From: JAFGHJ01 sp964418485
Lineage (GTDB): Bacteria > Hydrothermota > UBA3072
Reading direction: 5' to 3'
Length of the DNA stretch: 57,079 nt
Assembly: GCA_964418485.1 (NCBI GenBank)
Contig: CAYQMH010000005.1
Coordinates: 1-57,079, forward strand
Shown here: positions 24,153 to 33,047 of the stretch, in pieces
How the letters are laid out: every line of letters begins with the position of its first letter
How positions within the stretch are numbered: the first letter of the stretch is position 1
Notes under the pieces: model-generated
What the model saw: the letters and a program-made list of their open reading frames with translations, nothing else
What the model was told of the DNA's origin: nothing
Databases searched by the model: none
Made by a program: the position numbers and the translations under genes

Positions 24153-26828
24153 TTACCCTCCCGTAGATTTCTCGGAGCATTTGCCTTCTGTCTCCCAACC
24201 CTCTGGAATAGGTACATCTTTAAATATCTTTTTATGTTCATCATCGCATGGTATAGGTATTTCACCCGGTGGGTATTTTGGGAAAAGGTCAATTTTTTTA
24301 GGCTTCGGCGGTTTACGTTTAAGGAATATTAAGGCTCTTCTAAATAGGCGATAAACAGTCTCAAGACGTTTCTTTTCTACCAATTTCACTTTATCTCTCT
24401 TGCCGCTTCGAAAAACTTCAATTTCTTTTTCAATTTCTTTCTTTACATCAGTTGGCAAATTTTTATCAGTTACGTGTTCCTTTGCTAACTTATCAGGTTC
24501 ACCTTCCTTTGGTTCGGCTAACTCTTTTAGTAAGTGCTTAAGCATATCACTTTCCTTAACCTCTTTTTTGGCTTTTCCGGTTCCGGTCGATCCGAACAAT
24601 TCCGCAGTATAAACATCACCACCAGGTACAGTCCCCTCGATAGGGAACGCCGCTTTAACTGCTTCATCTAGATATTCGTTTCTCCGCATCCTTAATACAC
24701 CACTTAATGGATGCACCTTTATTGATTCTATCAGTCGATCTTTTGCCACTGTAGCACGTCTTTTTGCTAAACTAATATTACCTTCAAATTTACCTGTTTT
24801 CCTTTTCTCTAATGGTCCTTCAGGTGAGGTTCTACCTTCTATACGTTCAACGAAATAACCCTCTGAAATTTTATCGGTAGCCTCTTTCATCATTCTCTTG
24901 TTTTGATCTTCCTTTCCTTCTTGATCTACCGCCTCTGCGTATTTGTAGAATATTGGGTAAATGAACTGTTTTTTAGGTTCTGGTTCTGGCTTTGGCTCTG
25001 GTTTAATATAATTACATAAATAGCTCCTCTCTGGTTTTCCACAACTGCATTCGAAACAATCCGGCTTTTTAACTTCAGGGATCTCACCACCCAATTCAAT
25101 ATCAATCGAAAATATAATTTGATCTATTGGTATTTCACTCGGCCCTCTACCTGGCACTTCACTTCTTTTGTATTCTACTCCTCCACCAAGGGCCATCCCT
25201 CCTGGCGATAGACGATATCGTACCTTACCTTTAAATGTATAGCCCTTTGACTCTGCTCCCGACGTCTCTTCAGATAATATACCACCCGAAAGACGTACTT
25301 CAACTGGTCCAATATCTGTATTAAATTGTAATGTGGTACTACTGCTCTTCTTGATTCCCTCCTTAAGGCCCTTATAGCCAGCAATACCTTCTACACGAAA
25401 TTTCCCTTTTGAGTAACGTAGAACGCCTTTCACTTGTCCGGTGACCGACTCATCTAAACCAGCCTTAGCACCACCTTCAAACTTAGCTAAGAAGCTATTA
25501 AATCTTAAAGTAAGACTCATGCCAGCGAGCGGACCTGATTTTTTTAAGGCCTCTTGCAGTTTTTTGAAATTCTCTCCTCTGTCTTTTCCCTTAAGAATCT
25601 TATCAACTAAACCGCTTAGATACTCCAGACTTCCTTCGCCTTCTGCAGCGAAACTACCTTTACAATATCTAAATCCAAAAAATGCTTTAGTGGATGTAAC
25701 ACCAGCTGTAACTAGAGATTCCGGTATGGGCTTCGTCTTGCACTCTCCAGCCGTTATAACCTCTGTAACCTTTACGTCACGATCCTTAGAATCTTTCACT
25801 GTTTTAGAACGAGTATTTACTTTTAATCTTGAAATATGGTTTTTAGGGGCTTTATTTACAATCCCTGGTGTCTCCGTCGAACTTAATGCGTGAATGTTAG
25901 AATTAAATTTTGATTTTCTCATTTCGTTTTGCTGCACAACATGCGTTAACTCATGGGCAAGAAGATGGCTTCCTTCTGAAGTTTCAGGGGAATACTGCCC
26001 AGCATTAAATATTATATCACTTCCTCTAGTAAAGGCCTTTGCATTTATAGATTTTGCCGTCTCGGATGCTTTATTATCTGTATGCACCCGTACTCCACTA
26101 AAATCATATCCAAATCTCGGTTCAAAATAATTTCTTACAGATTTAGGAAGCGATTGCCCACGCCTTTTTAATGAATTTAGATTGGATTCTATGTCAGGTG
26201 TTACTTCCGCCGTACTTGAACTATCCCCTTTGGGTTGAATCGCTTCTTCTTCCTCCTCTTTTTCAGGTTCTTCTTCTTGTCTTTGAACAAGAGGAGTTAT
26301 ATGCTCTGCTATAGGTTTTGCTTGAATATCTTCTTCCTCCTCCGGTTCTTCTTCCTGTCTCAGGATCGGTTCTTCTTCCTGTCTCAGGATCGGTTCTTCT
26401 TCCTGTCTCAGGATCGGCTCTTCTTCCTCTTCTTCAGGTTCTTCCTGTCTTTGAACGAGGGGGGTAATCTTTTCGGCAATCGGTTTCGGTTGAAGTGTCT
26501 CTTCTTCTTCCTCTGGTTGTCGCTTGATGCTTTCTCCATCACTGCAGGTCGGGCAGAAAGGTTCGGGCATTCGCATTACCATATCTGCAACCCTATCCGC
26601 TTCCTGCTCATATTTATCGTTGGATTTTCCGATCTTTAGTTTTGCTTGAATGCTTCCCGATTTAAATAATCTCTGAACCGACTGATTGCCGATATTATTT
26701 TGGAGATACAATATTTTATCTACTGGCGACCTTAAAGTTTTAAACCCTTCTTTTCTACTTGTAAGAAAAACAGCACTATCTTTCTTTGCCGCAGATTTCC
26801 GGACACTTATTTTTGTCGTTTCACTCAT
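24153..26828 (-). CDS. eCIS cargo: DUF4157 protein with beta-rich and OmpA-like domains
   Basis: The 891 residues have the leader (IGNQSVQRLFKSGSIQAKLK, MRMPEPFCPTC), a Glu-rich linker and DUF4157 (EGSHLLAHELTHVVQQ, near 300). A Gly-rich amphipathic beta region follows (about 400-600; GQVKGVLRYSKGKFRVEG, KGKVRYRLSPGGMALGG). It looks like barrel or autotransporter strands. A Cys-rich hinge (CFECSCGKPERSYLC) and a PEPKPEPEP linker come next. An OmpA-like domain (about 630-760; VERIEGRTSPEG and NISLAKRRATVAKDRL) and a helical tail complete it. OmpA-like domains bind peptidoglycan. The gene has normal low GC (22 of 60 at 24841-24900), unlike the annexin payload next to it. There is no clear Shine-Dalgarno sequence. 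A wall-targeting effector is the likeliest reading. Confidence 0.85.
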   Translation of the reverse strand: MSETTKISVRKSAAKKDSAVFLTSRKEGFKTLRSPVDKILYLQNNIGNQSVQRLFKSGSIQAKLKIGKSNDKYEQEADRVADMVMRMPEPFCPTCSDGESIKRQPEEEEETLQPKPIAEKITPLVQRQEEPEEEEEEPILRQEEEPILRQEEEPILRQEEEPEEEEDIQAKPIAEHITPLVQRQEEEPEKEEEEEAIQPKGDSSSTAEVTPDIESNLNSLKRRGQSLPKSVRNYFEPRFGYDFSGVRVHTDNKASETAKSINAKAFTRGSDIIFNAGQYSPETSEGSHLLAHELTHVVQQNEMRKSKFNSNIHALSSTETPGIVNKAPKNHISRLKVNTRSKTVKDSKDRDVKVTEVITAGECKTKPIPESLVTAGVTSTKAFFGFRYCKGSFAAEGEGSLEYLSGLVDKILKGKDRGENFKKLQEALKKSGPLAGMSLTLRFNSFLAKFEGGAKAGLDESVTGQVKGVLRYSKGKFRVEGIAGYKGLKEGIKKSSSTTLQFNTDIGPVEVRLSGGILSEETSGAESKGYTFKGKVRYRLSPGGMALGGGVEYKRSEVPGRGPSEIPIDQIIFSIDIELGGEIPEVKKPDCFECSCGKPERSYLCNYIKPEPKPEPEPKKQFIYPIFYKYAEAVDQEGKEDQNKRMMKEATDKISEGYFVERIEGRTSPEGPLEKRKTGKFEGNISLAKRRATVAKDRLIESIKVHPLSGVLRMRRNEYLDEAVKAAFPIEGTVPGGDVYTAELFGSTGTGKAKKEVKESDMLKHLLKELAEPKEGEPDKLAKEHVTDKNLPTDVKKEIEKEIEVFRSGKRDKVKLVEKKRLETVYRLFRRALIFLKRKPPKPKKIDLFPKYPPGEIPIPCDDEHKKIFKDVPIPEGWETEGKCSEKSTGG
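26344..26415 (-). repeat. Three tandem 24-base units in the cargo linker
   Basis: The unit (plus-strand GGTTCTTCTTCCTGTCTCAG plus GATC) occurs three times in a row and encodes ILRQEEEP three times. It is part of the acidic linker of the OmpA-domain cargo. It is an obvious slippage or recombination site, and variants of the same unit occur in the two neighbouring cargo genes. Confidence 0.85.
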
Positions 26829-26878
26829 TTTTTATTAATCATTCCCCATAATTTGCCATGTGTTGAGATTTAACCCCG

Positions 26879-27886
26879 TTACCCTCCTTTTCGCCCAATA
26901 TGGCCTTGCTGTACCACATGTGTTAATTCATGGCCCAGCAAGCTTTTTCCTTTAGTTGTCTCAGGTAAATACTGTCCTACCCCAAATACAATACTTCTTC
27001 CTTTAGTAAAAGCCCTAGCATTTATAGATTTTGCCGCCTCAGACGCTTTTGAATCTGTATGCACCCGAACCTCGCTGAAATCATATCCAAAGCGGGGTTC
27101 AAAATAATTCCTTACAGACTTAGAAAGCGGTTGTCCGTCAGTACTTAATGAATTAATGCTGGATTCAACAGTACGGCTTGCTTTTACCACAGTTGGTCCA
27201 TTTGATTTAGCTTGAATCGGTTCCTCTTCCTCCTCTTCTTCCTCAGGTTCTTCTTCCTGTCTTTGAACCTCAGGAGTAATCCCTTCGGCAACAGTCTTTG
27301 TTTGAATGGGTTCCTCTTCCTCCTCTTCTTCCGGCTCCTCCTGACGCTGCAGCACAGCATCATCAGCCAGCTTGGTTTGAACCGGCTCCTCTTCCTCTTC
27401 TTCCTCAGGTTCTTCTTCCTGCCTTTGTACCTCTGCAGTAATTCCTTCGGTAACAGGTTTAGCTTGAATCGGTTCTTCCTCCTCCTCTTCTTCGGGCTCC
27501 TCCTCTTGTCTTTGAACAAGAGGGGTTATTTGTTCGGCAATTGGGTTAGCTTGAAACTCTTCTTCCTCCTCCTCTGGTTGTCGCTTGATGCTTTCTACCT
27601 CATTGCAGGTTGGGCAGTACGGTTCGGGCATCCGCATAACAATATCTGCAATCCTGTCCGCTTCCTTTTCGTACTTATCATTGGGTTTCCCGATTTCAAG
27701 TTTTGCCTGAAGGGTATCGGACTTAAATAATCGCTGTACTGCCTGATTTCCGATTGTTCTTTGAAGGTGAGTGATATTATTTGCGGGTGAATCTTTATTT
27801 TGTAATGAAGCTATTTTTGCTATCACGGGAGATGGGCTGTTTTTCTTAAGAGGTTTTTTAATTTTAAACTCCATCTTATTTTTCAT
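26879..27886 (-). CDS. DUF4157 protein without payload
   Basis: The 335 residues contain the shared leader (LQRTIGNQAVQRLFKSDTLQ; MRMPEPYCPTC) and the longest acidic linker of the set, with four or five repeats of I/VQ-T/AK-x-x-x-EGITPEVQRQEEEPEEEEE. A complete DUF4157 follows, ending GHELTHVVQQGHIGRKGG and then a stop. So the domain that normally precedes the toxin is present but the toxin is absent. It has a good AGGAG site, is first in the cargo series, and looks intact rather than broken. It may be a structural or plug-like lumen protein, a processing metalloprotease for the other cargo, or a recipient for recombination. The last two are inference. Confidence 0.88.
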   Translation of the reverse strand: MKNKMEFKIKKPLKKNSPSPVIAKIASLQNKDSPANNITHLQRTIGNQAVQRLFKSDTLQAKLEIGKPNDKYEKEADRIADIVMRMPEPYCPTCNEVESIKRQPEEEEEEFQANPIAEQITPLVQRQEEEPEEEEEEEPIQAKPVTEGITAEVQRQEEEPEEEEEEEPVQTKLADDAVLQRQEEPEEEEEEEPIQTKTVAEGITPEVQRQEEEPEEEEEEEEPIQAKSNGPTVVKASRTVESSINSLSTDGQPLSKSVRNYFEPRFGYDFSEVRVHTDSKASEAAKSINARAFTKGRSIVFGVGQYLPETTKGKSLLGHELTHVVQQGHIGRKGG

Positions 27887-27945
27887 TGCCTTCTCCTAAT
27901 TTATTCTCACATTATCAACACTGAAACACATTCTCTCATTAAGCA

Positions 27946-28884
27946 TCAAGATTCCATCAGTTCACCGAATTTGATATTTTTCAACTGTTGATTATCCAAT
28001 GCTATCTCAAGAAGAGCCATTCCTTCCTGCAGTTGTATAACCATCTCCAAATACTCATCCTTTAATCCGATAATTTCGAGAAGCTCTTCGGGGCTTTTTA
28101 AAAGTATATCACTTATATTATAATCAGCTAACATATCAAAAGGAGCCAAAGTAACCTTCAAACCCATTACCATTTTTGCTTTTGCACGGAATTCTCTCAA
28201 TTTTACCTGTGGTATATTACCAATAGTGTCTAACGGATTGATCTCCACTAAGTCGTTTAAAGTTTCGATGCCAAGACTCTTAAGAACAGCGGCATATTTT
28301 TCTCCAACGCCATCGATACTTCCAACCGGTAAAGCTGCCCCGAACCCCGATAATTCTTCCGGTTTTATAGCGCCCGTCGTAAAAGCAAGATTTATTTCCC
28401 GAACCAATTTCAATTCGGATGTAATGTCTATCCGGGGATGGATTACGTGATTAACCATGATTCCGCTTTCTATTTCCAGAGTTGCATCTCCACCGAAGAG
28501 CCCAAATTCTCTCAATTGTTCTGAACCTCCGGAGGAAAAATCTTCGCCTTTAAACTCCGAAGTGATTGCAAGCCCGCTTGAAGGTGTAGTAGTCGATTTG
28601 CCCTCGCTATCAATATATTCAATATCACCGGTTTCTATTGGTTTACGTATCAGCTCCTTTGTTAACTTCGAATCCGTTAAGTTAGGTCTTGGGGACTGGG
28701 AGTCCCAACCGCTCGAGCCTTCCCCAACAGCCCAGTATAGTATCCCGTACATCCCCTCATGGCGTTTCATCAACGAAGCTAAAAGTATATTGCAATTTCG
28801 TACAATAAGATTGGAACTCCAGTTACTCTCCCAAATAACCTTCCCATTAGCATCAGTTAGTCTATCCCTGTAGAAACCTTTCAT
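27946..28884 (-). CDS. Fibre-like eCIS protein fused to helix-hairpin-helix repeats
   Basis: The first 170 residues are paralogous to the protein encoded at 35405-35932 (KGFYRDRLTDANGKVIWESN; LLASLMKRHEG; EQLREFGLFGG; VNHVIHPRIDI). The rest (about 185-312) reads GVGEKYAAVLKSLGIETLND and later KSPEELLEIIGL, which are helix-hairpin-helix/DUF4332-like repeats normally seen in DNA- or partner-binding proteins. I chose ATG 28884 (312 residues) because the longer frame starts with TTG and overlaps the upstream gene, and because the alignment with the paralogue begins here. An HhH tail on a phage-tail-type surface protein is unusual. It is the last structural-type gene before the cargo series. Confidence 0.72.
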   Translation of the reverse strand: MKGFYRDRLTDANGKVIWESNWSSNLIVRNCNILLASLMKRHEGMYGILYWAVGEGSSGWDSQSPRPNLTDSKLTKELIRKPIETGDIEYIDSEGKSTTTPSSGLAITSEFKGEDFSSGGSEQLREFGLFGGDATLEIESGIMVNHVIHPRIDITSELKLVREINLAFTTGAIKPEELSGFGAALPVGSIDGVGEKYAAVLKSLGIETLNDLVEINPLDTIGNIPQVKLREFRAKAKMVMGLKVTLAPFDMLADYNISDILLKSPEELLEIIGLKDEYLEMVIQLQEGMALLEIALDNQQLKNIKFGELMES

Positions 28885-28907
28885 TTCTTTATTCCCATTC
28901 CTTACGT

Positions 28908-31900
28908 TTAGAACCAATAAACAAATCCACCCGTTATTTGATAATTGGTTGTTGTTCCAACGTTCCAGACATCACCTATCCTGAACATTCGTCCCTCTGC
29001 ACGCAGTCCAAAGGAATTGTTGAGCTGGAGTATAGCACCTACACCACTTTGAATAGCAAAAGCTTCATCATCGGCTCCAAATCCTTTGAACATAACATAA
29101 CCGGCTCCTGCAGTGGCGTAGGGTTTCCATAGTCCGGAAACAGGAAGTTCATATCGGAGATTACCCATAGCCTGAATTACCTTACCGTTCGCACCGGCAA
29201 TATTCTCTGTAAAAGTGACTCCTCCTTCAAGTTCAAGAACAAGTTGATTTATAAGTCTATAGCCAAGTTTTCCACCTACAACAAGCCCGTCATTAAGACC
29301 AAGTGTATCGTCAAAGATGGTCCATCCTGCAAAGAGCGCAAACCCATATTTCCCTTCCCCTCCTGGTCCTGGTCCACCACCTTCTTTTACGTATTTGATG
29401 CCAACTCCTCCGATATCTGCGCCGGGGGAACGGAATAATTTTCCTCTATGATCTGCAATTTTACCGTCTACATCTAAAATACGAACCGCACTTGCTTCGG
29501 TAATTCCTTTATCTGCAAGATCGAATTGCCCAATTCCTCCTTTAACTGTACCTAAATTAACATAACCATTCTTTGTCTGAACTTCAACGCTATACGATTC
29601 GGCAATTTCAGAAATATTAGCACTCTTTGCCACCTCATATACAATCAAATCCGGACCAGAACCGTTATATATGGTTTTATCCTTAACTGCTAAAGTTATA
29701 CTTCCGCCCCCACCTAGAGAAACAAATTTGCCTGAACCACTGCTTAAATCAGGTTGTCCGGTAGCATTCTTTGGATCTGAGTATTTGTTAAATCCTTTTT
29801 TACCTTCTTTTCCGGGTTTATACTGGATGACTTTGTCAACAAAAGTTAATCCTGAAGGGACTTCCAATTCATAATTTTTAAAAACTTTTTGATTTCTATA
29901 GTTCACATTAATTTTAGGGGTTTTCTCAGGATTTTCCAGCATAATCATCTGCGAAAAGCTACCATTACCATTATTGATAGGTTCACCCCAGAGTTTGCCA
30001 TTCGCAACCTCGATTTTTAAACCTTCTATTACCTTCTCACTTATCGATACGTTTCCGAAAGGATCTTCGCCGTAAAATTCAACTACTGCAACTTTCCTTA
30101 TACGTCCATCGATCGGTAAGAAATCAAATTTATAAGCCAAGACAATATTCGGAAGATACCACCAGGAGGAAACATCCCTCTGGCGTCTTGCCTCACGGGA
30201 AAAGTTATGACCAGCGGGAGTTAATCCTTCAGCATGGAAGTGAAAATCATAGGTGCCGGCTACATTGGTGTTCTCTATAGTCACTGTATAAACTCCATCA
30301 TTGGCAATTGCATCCCCGCCGTTTACGCCGTCATCATATAGGAATATACGAGAATCAATATAGTTAAATTCCGGTTTGACCCCCAGAATATGTTCTATAG
30401 CGTACGCTTGTTGAGTAATAGCATTCGCCGGTTCCGCAAATAGCATCTTCGGGACAGCCGCCATTTGAGTTTTAGAAACATAATTCATTGCCATCCAATT
30501 ATCAAAGGATTCACTGGGTTTGTTTAACGTTGTATAAACCGTGGCGCCGGTAACAGGGACACCATTCCCCTGAAGTACAACTTCTACCTTTATTTTATTC
30601 CCCGTATAGTAAGCAGATTTATCGAAAACAGTTTGCATTTTGAGCCCAGACTGACTTATCAAACCGTAACAATAGGGTTCGGACCCATTTAGGTCATCAG
30701 AGCCTTTAATAATGACTTGATAATCCCCTTCTGTTACCCAATTACTATTAAGGGTGTAAATCTTAAATTTATCATTTGAATAGTAATTGATCTGTGAATT
30801 AGAAGCTGCAACGGCTGGTGTTATCAATCGACAGTCGGGCGTGAGTATTTCGAATTCTAACTGATTTTCTTGATAGGTATCCCAGTAGCAGTGAAATATC
30901 AATTGTTTATTAAAGCCACTGACAGGAATAGTACGAGCAATTTGTTGGCCAGAGGCAATATACCCCGGAGGGTCTATATCTAAATCCAAGCCTAATTCAT
31001 CAGAAAGGATTTGATCGAAACAATTATCAATATTAAAACTATTATCAGAAAAAACTTCAAAAGAATTATCCTCACCCGTTTGTTCAGTCCAACTTCCAAT
31101 TTCTCGCATCAAATCAACATCTACACTGGCTTGATTTGCTTTTCCATATGCAAGCGTATAAACTCTTGCACCACTATTCTTTACATTAGTTTCAAAATTT
31201 TTCGGATCCCGGCCCCAACCTTCCCAATACCCGTCAGAAAACAAGATCAAAGCTCTTTTGCTTCCACTATGAGAAAAATGATCGACTCCAACATCTAATG
31301 CTTCACCAATTGGGGTCCCAACGTTTCCATAATCTACCAGAGCCAGACTATTTTCAAAACTTTGCCTATTAGTAGCATTAATTGTAGATAATGAAGGCAA
31401 AACAGGCGCCGTATATACGCCAGAGTTAAAAGGATCTCCAAAATATATGCCATTGAACCAGCCAATACCCTCTGCCACCTCCACTAATTTCACTAAAAAA
31501 TGTGAAACTGCAGATTCAAGTTCCTTCCACCTTGAATCATTGAATTGGGAAGATGTAAGAGAATTACCAAGTGGATCAAGCTGCCTCATACTACCGGATG
31601 CGTCCAGCAATAGTACAACTTCTCTGGTTACGCCTGTACCTCTCAAATTTACAGTAACGCTTGGATAACTCGGATCATTTGTCAGAAAAACTAAGCTCGC
31701 CTGTTTAAGCCCACTACTTGTTGGGGTGAATTGGAGCGTAATCGGTTCTGCTGGATCGCCTGCCTCAATTCCGGTGATGTTATTGCCCGATGGAGCAAGT
31801 CTGTTAAATTGTGAGCTCCCGGTTCCCGATATAGGTCCTATGCTCGTTATATTTAGGTCTACTGCACCAGTATTGGAAATATTAACACTTTGGACCTCCG

Positions 31901-33020
31901 GTGAGTTAATATTTACCTCTTCAAAATCCAGAGTTATGTTTGGTAAAGCACCGCTAACACCTGCAACCACTAAATGGGGAAGCCCTCCTTCGCCTGTTAG
32001 CAGAATATCTACGTCTTCATCGTTACTGGTAATAGTTATTGTTTCGCTGAAGGGAGCTTCTGCATTTGGCGTAAATTGAATTGTGTAAGCATCGGAAGCA
32101 CCCGATGCCAAGGTCTGTTGCGTTGAAGGAGCTGGTCCATTATAACTAAATGCAGTTACTGAGGCCAAATCCGGTAGGGTATAGGTTAGTGTAGAACCGG
32201 ATGGACCGGTGTTTGTGATGGTAAAATTGTAATTCGTTATTGATGTTTCTCCAACCCGTACAGCGCCAAAATCGTAAGAGATTGGCGTGACGGAAATGGT
32301 CGGACAATGATTTTCACCAAAAGTCAAGCTGCTGGGAGTCAAAATGTCTACAAATCCGGTTTGAGCCGGCCAATATTTTTTATCCGTACCACTGCCGCCC
32401 ACCGAGATATGGGCAAATAAATCAAAATTTTTAGGATCGCTGATACCCATGTGAGCCATTGTAATTCTACCCTCCAGAATCCATCTTTCGGGTGAATTTT
32501 CCAGATCACACATAAAGTCGGTATTTGGTGGTTCCGTGCCCGAAGCCCAGGTTGTCCAGGTGCTGCCTGGAAGCCCTGAAACACCGCTGTTGGGAATGAT
32601 CTTATTCGCCGGGACAACAGCTGGCGTGAAAGTTGCTGGAGAAGCACCGGAATTAAAAGGTTTAATCTGGAACATCATGTTTGGAGCAGAGGCAGGGCCT
32701 ATGCCCAGAAAAAATGTCTGGTCCTCCGGGGAACCAAGTGAAGTTGTCACTTCAGTATAGAAATATAGATACGTAGCATCCTTGGCCAGCTTCAACACAA
32801 AATTTGTAGCACCAAAGTCAACGGAGTAATAAGCAGTATCAGGATCCCAATCTCCGTCCGTAGCGTCAATTACTATAGGACCACTTAACAGGCCTTTTGG
32901 AATGCAAATTTGCTGAGCGGACAAGAATACTGGTATTATGGTTAGCAGAAAAACCAGGTTTGCTGATTTCTTTATAATACGATGGGGTTCTTCGATTATT
33001 CTACTTAAATTTTTTGACAT
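28908..33020 (-). CDS. Secreted CBM9-like/HYDIN-like/vWA protein with outer-membrane barrel
   Basis: The 1370-residue protein begins with a hydrophobic signal (LVFLLTIIPVFLSAQQICIP). A CBM9-like sandwich follows (about 36-230; DATDGDWDPDTAYYSVDFG). Two or three HYDIN/choice-of-anchor-D Ig-like repeats come next (240-460; VRVGETSITNYNFTITNTG). A vWA domain (about 465-665) has MIDAS residues DASGS, VGTPIGEAL and LFSDGYW. Several beta-sandwiches follow, and the last 155 residues form an OMP-type barrel (YGFALFAGWTIFDD ... ITGGFVYWF, ending in Phe). It is therefore predicted to be surface-exposed and anchored in the outer membrane. An AGGAGG site fits the start. Its place in the eCIS operon suggests docking, adhesion or particle display. 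A role in the particle itself is unlikely because of the signal peptide. Confidence 0.85.
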   Translation of the reverse strand: MSKNLSRIIEEPHRIIKKSANLVFLLTIIPVFLSAQQICIPKGLLSGPIVIDATDGDWDPDTAYYSVDFGATNFVLKLAKDATYLYFYTEVTTSLGSPEDQTFFLGIGPASAPNMMFQIKPFNSGASPATFTPAVVPANKIIPNSGVSGLPGSTWTTWASGTEPPNTDFMCDLENSPERWILEGRITMAHMGISDPKNFDLFAHISVGGSGTDKKYWPAQTGFVDILTPSSLTFGENHCPTISVTPISYDFGAVRVGETSITNYNFTITNTGPSGSTLTYTLPDLASVTAFSYNGPAPSTQQTLASGASDAYTIQFTPNAEAPFSETITITSNDEDVDILLTGEGGLPHLVVAGVSGALPNITLDFEEVNINSPEVQSVNISNTGAVDLNITSIGPISGTGSSQFNRLAPSGNNITGIEAGDPAEPITLQFTPTSSGLKQASLVFLTNDPSYPSVTVNLRGTGVTREVVLLLDASGSMRQLDPLGNSLTSSQFNDSRWKELESAVSHFLVKLVEVAEGIGWFNGIYFGDPFNSGVYTAPVLPSLSTINATNRQSFENSLALVDYGNVGTPIGEALDVGVDHFSHSGSKRALILFSDGYWEGWGRDPKNFETNVKNSGARVYTLAYGKANQASVDVDLMREIGSWTEQTGEDNSFEVFSDNSFNIDNCFDQILSDELGLDLDIDPPGYIASGQQIARTIPVSGFNKQLIFHCYWDTYQENQLEFEILTPDCRLITPAVAASNSQINYYSNDKFKIYTLNSNWVTEGDYQVIIKGSDDLNGSEPYCYGLISQSGLKMQTVFDKSAYYTGNKIKVEVVLQGNGVPVTGATVYTTLNKPSESFDNWMAMNYVSKTQMAAVPKMLFAEPANAITQQAYAIEHILGVKPEFNYIDSRIFLYDDGVNGGDAIANDGVYTVTIENTNVAGTYDFHFHAEGLTPAGHNFSREARRQRDVSSWWYLPNIVLAYKFDFLPIDGRIRKVAVVEFYGEDPFGNVSISEKVIEGLKIEVANGKLWGEPINNGNGSFSQMIMLENPEKTPKINVNYRNQKVFKNYELEVPSGLTFVDKVIQYKPGKEGKKGFNKYSDPKNATGQPDLSSGSGKFVSLGGGGSITLAVKDKTIYNGSGPDLIVYEVAKSANISEIAESYSVEVQTKNGYVNLGTVKGGIGQFDLADKGITEASAVRILDVDGKIADHRGKLFRSPGADIGGVGIKYVKEGGGPGPGGEGKYGFALFAGWTIFDDTLGLNDGLVVGGKLGYRLINQLVLELEGGVTFTENIAGANGKVIQAMGNLRYELPVSGLWKPYATAGAGYVMFKGFGADDEAFAIQSGVGAILQLNNSFGLRAEGRMFRIGDVWNVGTTTNYQITGGFVYWF

Positions 33021-33047
33021 AGTTTTGCCTCCTTTTATAAAATTTGA

